Assembly: GCA_947571775.1 (NCBI GenBank)
Contig: CANOZK010000001.1
Coordinates: forward strand, 1 to 64,000
Direction of reading: 5' to 3'
Source of the DNA: an uncultured Lachnospiraceae bacterium
GTDB taxonomy: Bacteria; Bacillota; Clostridia; Lachnospirales; Lachnospiraceae
DNA length: 64,000 bases
Under the pieces are notes generated by a model, which was not told the DNA's origin, ran no database searches, and saw only the letters and a list, made by a program, of their open reading frames with translations. This document shows positions 45,920-54,936 of the stretch, piece by piece. The translations under genes were made by a program, and so were the position numbers. Position 1 is the stretch's first letter. Every line of letters starts with the position of its first letter.

Positions 45920-47590
45920 TTATACTTCCAACTTGAAAGAACTCATCAGATGCTTGAGCATACTTGCCTGAGAAGACAGCGTCTCACTGGCGGCGGCGCA
46001 TTCTTCACTGGTAGCGGAGTTGTTCTGGACTACGGCAGATATCTGATTGATACCCTCTGTAACCTGAACAAGCGCCGTCGTCTGCTTCTCCACTGCTTCC
46101 ACGACAACAGACATTTTTGTCGTCACATTGCCTGCAAAACGGGCTGTCTGCTGTAAGGAATCGGTAACTTTATCCACCACATGACTGCCCTCTGTGACAG
46201 CGGCAATCGAGCTTCCAATTAGTTCCTTAGTCGCCTTGGCGGCTTCGTCAGACTTAGCGGCCAGATTGCCCACTTCATCGGCTACCACGGCAAATCCCTT
46301 GCCGGCGGCGCCGGCCCGTGCAGCCTCCACAGCGGCATTCAATGCCAGGATATTGATCTGGAACGCGATATTCTCAATCGTATCAATAATCACGCCGATT
46401 TTCTTTGAGGAATTGGATATATTTTCCATGGCGGCATTCAATTCCTTGACATACTCCATACTAATGTTCAACTGATTGCCCGCCTGATTTACAAAATGGC
46501 CGACCTCTGAAGCAGCCGTGGATGTCTGCTGGGCATTCTCAGAAATCTCAGCAGTCGTAGCGGAAATCTCCTGAACCGAGCTTGCCTGTTCGGTAGCTCC
46601 CTGAGACATAGTCTGGACACTGTTGGATACTTGGTCAGATTCATCGGATACCTGACCGGCACTGGTCACAATCTGACTGATCGTCATATTCAATCCTGCT
46701 TGGATGCTGTCCATCGAACCTTTAATATACTGGAAATCCCCCAAATAATCCTGGCTGGTGCTGACGGTCAGATCTCCCTGTGCAATAGAATCCAGCACAT
46801 CGGCAATTTCGCTGATATAAACTTGCAGATGCCGACTGGTATTTTCAAGTATCTGACTCAACCCGCCAATCTCATCATTGGAATGAACGCTTGCCTTGAC
46901 TTTCTCACCGCTGGCAAGACCAAAATCTCCCTGTTCCAGCCGCTCGGCCATCTGCGTAATCTCGCCCAGAGGGTCAGAAACCCTCTTTTTGCAATAAACA
47001 GCCAGCATCATCACACAGAGGATAATCGCAATAAAGCCTACCACAATGCCCGCCACGATAACAACCGAAAATTCATGCCTTGCATCCGCTTTGGATATCC
47101 CGGCAAAAATCACACCGTCAATCGCTCCATCTTCGTCCGTTTTCGGAACATAGGAACCCAGAAATTTGTTGCCCCCGATATCCGCTTCGCCCACATAGTC
47201 TTTTCCTTCCTGGAGAACAGCGCGTTTCACATCGGAAGAGAGCGCGGTGCCTGCCGCTCTGTTTCCATTTTGAGTTACCGTACTATAAGCTTTGACATCG
47301 CCTTCGTAGATCGCAAACTCGCAGCCCATACGTTTTTTCAAATCGTTTAGGAACTGATTGATATCTTCATCATCGGAGATTTGGCCAAGTTCATGAGCCA
47401 ATACGTTCGTCCCGCTGACACAACGCTCCTCCAACATTTTTGTAACCAGGGAATTTGATGTGAAAATACAGACGGCCATTATCAACAAGACAGAAACCAC
47501 CTGCATAATTGCCACAACCTGGCTGACTTTCAATCCGATACTCCTGTAATTTTCGCTCTTTCTGCCTTTGAATATCTGGACTTTCTCCAT
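45920..47590 (-). CDS. Methyl-accepting chemotaxis protein with single Cache-type sensor
   Basis: A 556-residue chemoreceptor from ATG 47590 (MEKVQIFKGRKSENYRS) behind GGAGGGATTAAAA. Helix 1 at about 25-47; a sensor domain of about 140 residues whose DVKAYSTVTQNGNRAAGTAL and FLGSYVPKTDEDGAIDGVIF segments look like a small Cache/sCache fold; helix 2 (about 180-205); HAMP; then the signalling coiled coil with tip [17 protein letters not shown] text around residue 415. No SigD-like promoter was evident here, unlike for 36654. Confidence 0.9.
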   Translation of the reverse strand: MEKVQIFKGRKSENYRSIGLKVSQVVAIMQVVSVLLIMAVCIFTSNSLVTKMLEERCVSGTNVLAHELGQISDDEDINQFLNDLKKRMGCEFAIYEGDVKAYSTVTQNGNRAAGTALSSDVKRAVLQEGKDYVGEADIGGNKFLGSYVPKTDEDGAIDGVIFAGISKADARHEFSVVIVAGIVVGFIAIILCVMMLAVYCKKRVSDPLGEITQMAERLEQGDFGLASGEKVKASVHSNDEIGGLSQILENTSRHLQVYISEIADVLDSIAQGDLTVSTSQDYLGDFQYIKGSMDSIQAGLNMTISQIVTSAGQVSDESDQVSNSVQTMSQGATEQASSVQEISATTAEISENAQQTSTAASEVGHFVNQAGNQLNISMEYVKELNAAMENISNSSKKIGVIIDTIENIAFQINILALNAAVEAARAGAAGKGFAVVADEVGNLAAKSDEAAKATKELIGSSIAAVTEGSHVVDKVTDSLQQTARFAGNVTTKMSVVVEAVEKQTTALVQVTEGINQISAVVQNNSATSEECAAASETLSSQASMLKHLMSSFKLEV

Positions 47591-47725
47591 TTTTAATCCC
47601 TCCATTATTCTTAAAAATGCTAATTATATACTTTTTATCATAGCATGGTTGAAGAAAATATAAAAGACTATTTTTCGCATTTTTATTTTATGGTAAAAGT
47701 TATATGCTGTTATTTCAATTTTTCG

Positions 47726-47754
47726 TTGACATTTCAGACCAGATATGCTATATT
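47726..47754 (+). promoter_or_regulatory. Strong SigA promoter
   Basis: TTGACA (47726-47731), exactly 17 bp, TATATT (47749-47754). A transcript starting near 47761 would carry a leader of about 170 nt before the oxidase gene at 47934. Confidence 0.75.
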
Positions 47755-47756
47755 TA

Positions 47757-47880
47757 TTCCATTAAATGGATTGCCGCCGGGTAACGCTTTGTTCCATTCC
47801 ATTAGGCCATAGAAGGGATGGAGGACAAGGCGTTTTTTTATCTTAGCCGGAATAAACTTCCATTTTGCAGAAAACCGGCA
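47757..47880 (+). promoter_or_regulatory. Structured 5' leader with intrinsic terminator (candidate attenuator)
   Basis: After the promoter comes TCCATTAAATGGA (a small perfect hairpin). It is followed by a long stem CGCTTTGTTC...GGACAAGGCG (47785-47832) with a run of seven T (47833-47839), which is a complete terminator inside the leader. TCCATT recurs at 47792-47797 and 47797-47802, so AATGGA can pair in competing ways. A further hairpin GCCGG...CCGGC (47846-47878) precedes the gene. No riboswitch class was recognised. Confidence 0.5.
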
Positions 47881-47933
47881 TATGACAGGAGTGAGGCAAT
47901 ATAAGCAAACATGACCATTCAGGAGGTATCTGT

Positions 47934-48404
47934 ATGTTTCGACAAATGAGAAGAAAAAAACAGGCTTTAAGCAGAGAAGAATGTGAAGAGATCTTACAGC
48001 AGGGGACATCCGGCGTACTCGCCGTGTCTGGCGATGACAACTATCCTTATGCCGTTCCTATGAGTTATGTCTTCTGTGAAAACAAGATTTATTTCCATTG
48101 TGCAAAATCCGGGCACAAATTAGATGCAGTCTCCAGAAATGAAAAAGTTTCCTTCTGCGTCATTGGCCAAGACCATATTGTTCCAGAACAATACACAACA
48201 CACTATAAGAGCGTAATTGTATTTGGCAAAATACGAATTCTGGAGGATGACACAGAAAAAAGAACCGCGATAGAGAAACTGGCCATAAAGTATGCCCCCA
48301 ATGACACCGAATCCAACCGGCAAAAAGAAATTGAAAAGGACTGGAAACCTCTGTGCATGCTGGAAATGGCAATCGATCACATGAGCGGAAAGAAACGCAA
48401 ATAG
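47934..48404 (+). CDS. Pyridoxamine 5'-phosphate oxidase-family flavoprotein (NimA-like)
   Basis: A 156-residue split-barrel flavin-binding protein. N-terminal pattern REECEEILQQGTSGVLAVSG, then YPYAVPMSYVFCENKIYFHC and AKSGHKLDAVSRNEKVSFCV. It matches the nitroimidazole-resistance/NimA-like branch rather than true PdxH (about 210 residues). Probable FMN-dependent reductase or oxidase of unknown substrate. Ribosome binding site CAGGAGGTATCTGT. Transcription probably passes through the attenuator-like leader upstream. Confidence 0.88.
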   Translation: MFRQMRRKKQALSREECEEILQQGTSGVLAVSGDDNYPYAVPMSYVFCENKIYFHCAKSGHKLDAVSRNEKVSFCVIGQDHIVPEQYTTHYKSVIVFGKIRILEDDTEKRTAIEKLAIKYAPNDTESNRQKEIEKDWKPLCMLEMAIDHMSGKKRK

Positions 48405-48517
48405 CAGACGAAGAGAATATGCAGATCCGGAAAAAATGTACAGCTTTCTTAGAATGATTTGAAAATTGCACGCTTTTTTCGGATCTGTCCACTTGCCGCG
48501 GCAACTGCTGTAACCGT

Positions 48518-49096
48518 TCAAATACCTCCGCTGTGACGGCAAATTTCCAAAAAATATTCATGCAGTCTGGTACATGCCGTGACTTCCGGGTGAAAGGATA
48601 CTCCTATCTGGTTGCGGTATTTCACACCCACAATATTTTCGTCCACCCTGGCGATCACTTCTGTACCGGCTCCCACGCTTTCTACCAACGGAGCGCGGAT
48701 AAACGCCATCGGGATTTTCCCTACCTTTGCCACCTCTCCTTCTGCATAAAAGCTGCCAAGCTGCCTTCCATACGCATTGCGCCTTACGGTAACGGGGAGC
48801 GTTCCAAAATAGACATGCTCGTCATTGGACAGCTTTTGTGCCAGAAGAATCAGCCCGGCGCAGGTTCCCAGTACCGGAAGCCCTTCTTGGATTTTATTTT
48901 GCAAAATCTCAAACAAATCCAGCTCCTTTAACAGCTTGCCCATCACGGTACTTTCTCCGCCCGGCAAAATCAAGCCGTCAAATTCCTGCTCCAAGTCTTT
49001 TTTCTGCCGTATTTCAAAACTCTGTGCGCCTGACAGGGAGAGCATTTTTTCATGCTCTATAAACGCCCCCTGCACAGACAGTACCGCTATTTTCAT
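48518..49096 (-). CDS. pdxT: Pyridoxal 5'-phosphate synthase glutaminase subunit
   Basis: A 192-residue class I glutaminase. It has LILPGGESTVMGKL, the nucleophile Cys in VLGTCAGLILLAQ and the His/Glu pair in GVSFHPEVT. It supplies ammonia to PdxS in the DXP-independent vitamin B6 pathway. It starts 3 bp after pdxS. Confidence 0.96.
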   Translation of the reverse strand: MKIAVLSVQGAFIEHEKMLSLSGAQSFEIRQKKDLEQEFDGLILPGGESTVMGKLLKELDLFEILQNKIQEGLPVLGTCAGLILLAQKLSNDEHVYFGTLPVTVRRNAYGRQLGSFYAEGEVAKVGKIPMAFIRAPLVESVGAGTEVIARVDENIVGVKYRNQIGVSFHPEVTACTRLHEYFLEICRHSGGI

Positions 49097-49099
49097 TTG

Positions 49100-49975
49100 T
49101 TATTTTCCCCTTTCGGCCATGAGAAGCGCAATCTCCTGCTCATTGATCCCAACCATGGCCTCCCCTAAGTCCTCGGACAGCTCGGCCAAAAGCTTGGCGT
49201 CCCGATAATTGGTAACCGCCTTTACAATGGCTGCGGCCCGTTTCTTCGGATCGCCCGACTTGAAAATCCCGGAGCCTACAAATACGCCCTCCGCTCCAAG
49301 CTGCATCATCAGGGCGGCGTCCGCCGGCGTGGCGACTCCTCCCGCGGCAAAGTTGACTACTGGGAGCCTGCCGTTTTCGTGGACGCTCTTTACCAGTTCA
49401 TACGAAACCTCCAGCTCCTTTGCCGCTTGGAAAAGCTCATCCTTCCTCGTCGACACAAGCTTTGCGATTTCCTGATTCATCCTGCGCATATGGCGCACAG
49501 CCTGCACCACGTCCCCGGTTCCCGGTTCTCCCTTGGTGCGGATCATAGAAGCCCCTTCGCTGATTCTGCGCAGCGCTTCTCCCAAATCCTTCGCCCCGCA
49601 CACAAAAGGAACCCGAAACGCCGTTTTATCAATGTGATAAACATCATCCGCCGGGGAGAGGACCTCGCTCTCATCAATGTAATCAATCTCAATCGCTTCC
49701 AGAATCTGTGCCTCTGCAAAATGTCCAATGCGGCACTTTGCCATAACCGGAATGGAAACGGCTTTCTGAATTCCCTTGATCATTTTCGGATCGCTCATTC
49801 GGGAAACGCCTCCCGCGGCCCGGATATCCGCCGGTATCCGCTCTAACGCCATGACGGCGCAGGCTCCCGCTTCCTCCGCAATTTTTGCCTGCTCTGGCGT
49901 TGTCACATCCATAATGACCCCGCCTTTTAACATCTGTGCCAACTCTTTGTTTAATTCATATTGATTTCGATCCAT
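49100..49975 (-). CDS. pdxS: Pyridoxal 5'-phosphate synthase subunit PdxS
   Basis: A 291-residue TIM barrel, highly conserved. It has the Schiff-base Lys in [33 protein letters not shown] and [20 protein letters not shown]. It makes PLP from ribose-5-P, glyceraldehyde-3-P and ammonia in a 12+12 complex with PdxT. Confidence 0.97.
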   Translation of the reverse strand: MDRNQYELNKELAQMLKGGVIMDVTTPEQAKIAEEAGACAVMALERIPADIRAAGGVSRMSDPKMIKGIQKAVSIPVMAKCRIGHFAEAQILEAIEIDYIDESEVLSPADDVYHIDKTAFRVPFVCGAKDLGEALRRISEGASMIRTKGEPGTGDVVQAVRHMRRMNQEIAKLVSTRKDELFQAAKELEVSYELVKSVHENGRLPVVNFAAGGVATPADAALMMQLGAEGVFVGSGIFKSGDPKKRAAAIVKAVTNYRDAKLLAELSEDLGEAMVGINEQEIALLMAERGK

Positions 49976-50078
49976 CTTTTTACTTCCCTATTTTTCCTAT
50001 TTATTTAATATGTTATTAAATCATACCATACTTTTCCAGGAAAGACAACCTCTTAACAAAAAAATTTTTTAGGATGGG

Positions 50079-50125
50079 AAAAGGCGGTCAGACAACTATC
50101 TCATAGGCCGATCCGACCGCCTTTT
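50079..50125 (-). terminator. Terminator after asnB
   Basis: AAAAGGCGGTC (50079-50089) and GACCGCCTTTT (50115-50125) are perfectly complementary over a 25-nt loop; T-runs exist in both directions. It lies between asnB and pdxS. Confidence 0.8.
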
Positions 50126-50219
50126 CTCAAAACCTAAAACCATTAGCCATTTTCTGTCACTTGCCGCATTTTTTGCCAATGGCTTTCAAAAAGTTCTCCG
50201 CGGCCTCCCGATTAGATTC

Positions 50220-52052
50220 CTATTTTTCAAAATTAATTTCATACCACAGCAAAAACATATAGACAGTCCAGATCTTCCGGCTGTAATTTTTCTTTCCAGA
50301 TTTGTGTACTTTTAACAGGCGCAGCAGTTCGGATGTATTAAAGTATCTCTCCGCGGCCTTCGATGTAAATGCCTGGTAGACTCTCTGATAGTACTTTTCC
50401 TCCCGCAGCCATTTTACAATGGGAACCGGGAAGCCCAGCTTTTTGCGTTTCGCATTTTTCTCTGGGAGATAATCTCTGGATACCTTCCGAAACAGGATCT
50501 TGGTGTTCTCGTCTGTGACCCGCATTTCCGGGGGCAAAGATAAGGCTACCTTGGCGACCTCCATATCCAGAAACGGCACCCGAACCTCCAGGGAATGGGC
50601 CATGCTCATATGATCGGATTTGCGCAGGATGTCCCCTCTCAGCCAGAAGCAGAGATCGATATACTGCATTTTCGTCACATCGTCGAGATCGGCCGCCTCC
50701 TCATAATACGGCTTAGTCAACTGTTGCGGCGTTACATAACCGCGGCTTTTCTTCAACAGCTTGCGCACCTGACTGGGATAAAAAATATAAGCATTCCCGA
50801 TAAAGCGTTCCTCGATGTCCTGCCCAGCCCGGATCAGATACTGTTTTCCTTTGAAATCAAAGGGGCATTTCAGAAAGATTTTGCTGACAATGCGGCGGAT
50901 TCCTCTGGGAATCATTTTCACAGGACGCAGGGAAAGGGGAGTATGGTAAATGGTATACCCGCCGAACAGTTCGTCGGATCCCTCCCCGGACACCACTACT
51001 TTCACATGGCCGGAGGCCAGCTTGCACAGATAATACAGCGGAATGATGGATGGGTCTGCAACCGGCTCGTCCAGATATTTCTGTACCTTTGGCACAGCAT
51101 CCCAATATTCTTCTGTTGTGATGATTTTATCGTAATTTTCGATTCCCAGCTCGGCGCTGAGTTCTTTGGCCAGATTGACCTCGTTCCACTCGTCCCACTC
51201 AAATCCCACGCTGAAGCTTTTCTTGAACCCGCTGGCTGCGGTCAGGAAAGAGGAATCGATACCGCCGGATAAGAAAGAGGCCATCTCCACATCGCTGATT
51301 TTATGAGCTTCCACGGAATTTTCCAGAGCGGCCTTGAGCCTGGCAGACGCCTCCGCTTCCGTCAAATCCTCCTGGATGTGGAACTGGGGCCGCCAATAGC
51401 GGCGAACTGTGATCTCCCCGTCTTTCCAGTACATATAATGCCCCGGCAATAGCTGATAAACCCCTTTGAAAAAAGTCTCTTCCATGGCATTGTACTGGAA
51501 GGAAAGGTAATTGCCCAGCGCCGCCTCATTAAATTCCTTTTCCATCTCTGGATGGGCAAAAATGGCTTTGATTTCCGAACCATAGAACAAATCGGTTCCT
51601 TTTTTTCCGTAAAATAACGGTTTGATCCCAAACATATCCCGCGCCAGGAACATGGTCTTTTTCTCTTTATTCCAGATGGAAAAGGCAAACATCCCCCGCA
51701 GCCGGTTCAGCAGATCCGGCCCGTATTCCTCATAGCCATGCAAAACAACCTCGGAGTCCGTGTCCGTGGTAAAGATATGCCCTTTTTCGATCAGATCCTT
51801 TTTCAGCTCTGGATAATTGTAAATCTCGCCATTGTACACCAGCACCAGCGTGTGATCCTCGTTCTCAATGGGCTGCTTTCCGTTATCCAGTCCGATAATA
51901 CTCAAACGCCTCATTCCCAGACACGCCATGTCGTCGCAGTAAAACCCCGCTTCATCCGGCCCTCTGGAATAGATGCACTGCATCATGTCGTTGACTGCCT
52001 TTTCCCGGTCATACGTATTATTTTTTGAGATAAAACCTGTTATTCCACACAT
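50220..52052 (-). CDS. asnB: Asparagine synthase (glutamine-hydrolysing)
   Basis: A 610-residue two-domain enzyme. Met1-Cys2 gives the N-terminal nucleophile Cys (MCGITGFISKNNTYDRE). The glutaminase domain spans about 2-210 (SRGPDEAG, VYNGEIYNY, TDTDSEVVLHGYEEYG). The synthetase domain has the pyrophosphate loop SFLSGGIDSSFLTA and GEGSDELFGGY. It converts aspartate plus glutamine to asparagine with ATP. After the TAG the same frame stays open for 20 more codons, which may be an old C-terminal extension. Confidence 0.96.
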   Translation of the reverse strand: MCGITGFISKNNTYDREKAVNDMMQCIYSRGPDEAGFYCDDMACLGMRRLSIIGLDNGKQPIENEDHTLVLVYNGEIYNYPELKKDLIEKGHIFTTDTDSEVVLHGYEEYGPDLLNRLRGMFAFSIWNKEKKTMFLARDMFGIKPLFYGKKGTDLFYGSEIKAIFAHPEMEKEFNEAALGNYLSFQYNAMEETFFKGVYQLLPGHYMYWKDGEITVRRYWRPQFHIQEDLTEAEASARLKAALENSVEAHKISDVEMASFLSGGIDSSFLTAASGFKKSFSVGFEWDEWNEVNLAKELSAELGIENYDKIITTEEYWDAVPKVQKYLDEPVADPSIIPLYYLCKLASGHVKVVVSGEGSDELFGGYTIYHTPLSLRPVKMIPRGIRRIVSKIFLKCPFDFKGKQYLIRAGQDIEERFIGNAYIFYPSQVRKLLKKSRGYVTPQQLTKPYYEEAADLDDVTKMQYIDLCFWLRGDILRKSDHMSMAHSLEVRVPFLDMEVAKVALSLPPEMRVTDENTKILFRKVSRDYLPEKNAKRKKLGFPVPIVKWLREEKYYQRVYQAFTSKAAERYFNTSELLRLLKVHKSGKKNYSRKIWTVYMFLLWYEINFEK

Positions 52053-52085
52053 TTTTCTAAAAGTATCCCCCTGACTTTTTCATAA

Positions 52086-52982
52086 TTATGGCAGTGGATA
52101 AACCACATTCCCCTTGGAGTCAAAAACCTTGTATCCATCCTCACACGCGTCTTTTGCATTTTCCAGCACGCTGAAAGCCCCTTTCTGGCTCTTGAAATTT
52201 GTCCAGCTTTTGCGCACCCGGTAATAGCCGTCCCGATAAGTCAGTCCAAAAGTCTCGGAAGACTCCCCTGTCTCTTTTGTGGAAGCGCGTTCCTCCACTT
52301 GTACGTCCTTAATATCGTCAAACCGGGTCAGATCGTAACGCTCTATAATGGCGCATACCTTGTCCACATAAGAGCTGTCCGTGGCATAACCGCCGTCTTT
52401 GATAATCTGTACGGCCTCCCGGTAATCTTCCTCCCCCTTTAACCCGGCATACCGCAGGTCGTCCCCGGACTTTGCTCCCAGCAGATATGCGGAATGGTCG
52501 GCTAAAGAATCCTCGATACTGCTGTACTGCCGGAAATCCGCTTCGATGGTTACCACCTGACCGCCATATTCTTCTCTGGTTTCCTTGGTATAAATAGAAC
52601 TTCCGTCCCAAGAGCTGTTCTCCCAGTCGTTGTTGGACAGCATCGCCTTCATGCCAAAGCAGTTGTTGGCCTGGGAAGCCAGTTCTGAGGTCAGATAGCC
52701 GGACTCCAGCATACACTGGGCAGCCGTCACGCTGGCCAAAACCCCGGACTTGGCATAATCCAGACGGCACATCTCCCCAATCCGTTCAATCCGTTCCTCT
52801 TGAACCAAATCTATCAGATCCAAAGCCTGTGTCATGGTGCCGGGAACCGTCACCGCAGCCTCCTCGGCATACCATTGATTCTGAGATACCGAAGGCTTCT
52901 CAATCTGTGTGCCGTAAACAGGCACGCTGCCCGCTGTCAAAGCGGCACAGCACAAAAAGAGAAACACTTTGTTTTTTTTCAT
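52086..52982 (-). CDS. Secreted glucosaminidase (peptidoglycan hydrolase)
   Basis: A 298-residue exported enzyme starting at ATG 52982 (MKKNKVFLFLCCAALTAGS) 10 nt after AAAGGTG; a GTG four codons upstream is an alternative. Signal peptide about 1-28. The glucosaminidase (LytG/FlgJ-like) domain has GVLASVTAAQCMLESGYLTS with the catalytic Glu, NNCFGMKAML and GGQVVTIEADFRQYSSIEDS. A C-terminal SPOR-like segment (YYRVRKSWTNFKSQKGAFSV) may bind glycan. It cleaves between GlcNAc and MurNAc. It lies 33 bp upstream of asnB. Confidence 0.9.
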   Translation of the reverse strand: MKKNKVFLFLCCAALTAGSVPVYGTQIEKPSVSQNQWYAEEAAVTVPGTMTQALDLIDLVQEERIERIGEMCRLDYAKSGVLASVTAAQCMLESGYLTSELASQANNCFGMKAMLSNNDWENSSWDGSSIYTKETREEYGGQVVTIEADFRQYSSIEDSLADHSAYLLGAKSGDDLRYAGLKGEEDYREAVQIIKDGGYATDSSYVDKVCAIIERYDLTRFDDIKDVQVEERASTKETGESSETFGLTYRDGYYRVRKSWTNFKSQKGAFSVLENAKDACEDGYKVFDSKGNVVYPLP

Positions 52983-53169
52983 AATCGTTTTCACCTTTGC
53001 TTTCTGTCACATTTTCTTCCAATGCTAATATTCCCATTATACAAAAAAAATTTCATGAAAACAAGTGCCTGATTTTTCTGTTTTCTATTCCAGAGCTTTA
53101 TGCTATAATCAAAGCAAAAGAATCTTTTATCCATTACATAGAATAACCAAATATCAGGAGGTTTCCAAA

Positions 53170-53808
53170 ATGGAAAGAAATATGTTTAAAATCAATTCCC
53201 GCCACGACAAAGATATTGTTTTGAAAGTAATTCCGGGGCACTTTGCCACAACCCAGTCCCACGTTACCCATCATCTGGATATCGCCACCATGAAATCCCG
53301 TTATTCCGAGGCCAACCGGATTGCCCACGCTCTGGCGCAGAAATACGAATCCTCTACTCCGGTGGATACCATTGTATGCCTGGACGGGCTGGACGTTGTG
53401 GGCGGATTGCTGGCCCAGTCCTTGACCAAAGCCGGAATACTCTCTATGAACGCCCACAAGACCATGTATGTGATCCACCCGGAATTCAAGGGCGATATGA
53501 TGATGTTCCGCGACAATATGCAGCCTATGATTAAGGGCAAAAACGTTATCATCCTGATTGGGACGATTACCACCGGAACGACTCTGAAAAGCTGTATCCA
53601 GTGTATCCGTTACTATGAAGGTATGCTCCAGGGCGTTTCCGCGATTTTCAGCGAAATCTCAAAAGTTGGTTCCATTACCGTAAATGCCCTCTTTACCGGA
53701 AAGGACCTGCCTGGATACGAGAGCTATAAGCCCAACGAATGCCCATGCTGCCAGAGAGGACAAAAAATCGACGCCATGGTCAACAGCCATGGTTATTCCA
53801 AAATGTAG
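53170..53808 (+). CDS. Type I phosphoribosyltransferase-like protein
   Basis: A 212-residue protein with CAGGAGGTTTCCAAA before ATG 53170. The PRT fold shows in the IVCLDGLDVVGGLLAQSLTK strand-helix and the NVIILIGTITTGTTLKSCIQ PRPP loop, where the usual acidic pair before the loop is replaced (ILIG). A C-terminal CPCCQRG cysteine cluster may bind zinc. Similar to orotate-type PRTases but diverged; a regulatory or catalytically altered role is possible. 17 bp upstream of a glycosyltransferase gene. Confidence 0.75.
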   Translation: MERNMFKINSRHDKDIVLKVIPGHFATTQSHVTHHLDIATMKSRYSEANRIAHALAQKYESSTPVDTIVCLDGLDVVGGLLAQSLTKAGILSMNAHKTMYVIHPEFKGDMMMFRDNMQPMIKGKNVIILIGTITTGTTLKSCIQCIRYYEGMLQGVSAIFSEISKVGSITVNALFTGKDLPGYESYKPNECPCCQRGQKIDAMVNSHGYSKM

Positions 53809-53825
53809 TCATTTGGTAGCTAAAA

Positions 53826-54785
53826 ATGTCGAATACCTCGATTAAAATATCGCTGATCGTTCCCTGTTACAACGAGCAGGCCGCGCTGCCTGTTTTTTGC
53901 CGGGAAACCATGGAAGTCCTGAAACATATGGACTGTGACTTTGAACTGATTTTTATCAACGACGGCTCCACCGATGATACGCTGCCTCTTCTGAGAAAAT
54001 TTGCCAAAGACAACCCTCATGTGACGTATCTTTCTTTTTCCAGAAATTTCGGAAAAGAAGCCGCCATGTACGCCGGCTTTGCCAACGCTGGCGGCGATTA
54101 CGTCGCAGTCATGGATGCGGACATGCAGGACCCTCCGTCTCTGCTTCCGCAAATGCTGGAGATTTTGCAGGGCGGCGAGTATGACAGCGTGGCCACCTGC
54201 CGCGCCACCAGAAAGGGCGAGCCGAAGATTCGGAGTTGGTTTGCCAGAAAATTTTATCGGATTATCAATAAAATCTCCGATGCGGACATTGTGGACGGGG
54301 CCAGGGACTTCCGGCTGATGAAACGGGAAATGGCGGATGTGATTGTCTCCATGAGCGAATACAACCGCTTTTCCAAAGGGATTTTCGGGTGGATTGGATT
54401 TCGGACCTACTGGCTGCACTATGACAACGTGGAGCGCGTGGCGGGACAAACCAAGTGGAATTTCTGGAAATTATTCAAATATGCCGTCAGCGGAATCATT
54501 AATTTTTCACAGGTGCCTTTAAGCATCGCTTCCTGGTTCGGGATTTTGATGACCCTTTGCTCCTTCTTTTTTCTGTTGGTGATCATTGTGCGCAAGCTGG
54601 CGTTTGGAGATCCGGTGGCAGGATGGGCCTCAACGATCTGCGTGATTATCTTTATCGGCGGAATCCAACTTTTCTGCCTGGGCGTGATGGGGCAGTATAT
54701 CGCCAAAACCTATATGGAAACCAAGCGGCGGCCTCATTATATCATCTCCGAATCCAACCGGGAAGACATTCGGAAAGTGAAGTAG
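53826..54785 (+). CDS. GtrB/DPM1-type polyprenyl-phosphate glycosyltransferase
   Basis: A 319-residue membrane enzyme. The GT2 catalytic domain (about 1-230) has LIVPCYNEQAALPVF, FINDGSTDDTLPLL and VMDADMQDPPSLLPQML. Two C-terminal helices (about 235-258 and 270-298) anchor it. It transfers glucose (or a similar sugar) from a nucleotide to undecaprenyl phosphate for wall or lipoglycan decoration. It starts 17 bp after the PRT-like gene, likely in the same operon. Confidence 0.92.
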   Translation: MSNTSIKISLIVPCYNEQAALPVFCRETMEVLKHMDCDFELIFINDGSTDDTLPLLRKFAKDNPHVTYLSFSRNFGKEAAMYAGFANAGGDYVAVMDADMQDPPSLLPQMLEILQGGEYDSVATCRATRKGEPKIRSWFARKFYRIINKISDADIVDGARDFRLMKREMADVIVSMSEYNRFSKGIFGWIGFRTYWLHYDNVERVAGQTKWNFWKLFKYAVSGIINFSQVPLSIASWFGILMTLCSFFFLLVIIVRKLAFGDPVAGWASTICVIIFIGGIQLFCLGVMGQYIAKTYMETKRRPHYIISESNREDIRKVK

Positions 54786-54936
54786 CCAAGACAGACTGGC
54801 ACTTTTTCTATTTCGTCATTCTGCCAAGAGACTTTGAAAAACTTTGTCTGATTCTACCATGGTTTTTTCTCCTTATCTCTTATATACTGATAAGCAGATA
54901 AAAGAACGGAACAAATAGGAAATCGGAGGAGATAAA

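Noticed and set aside
53820..54449. 209-residue minus frame opposite the GtrB-like gene
   Set aside because: Shadow of a conserved GT2 gene; His/Arg-rich composition, no family pattern.
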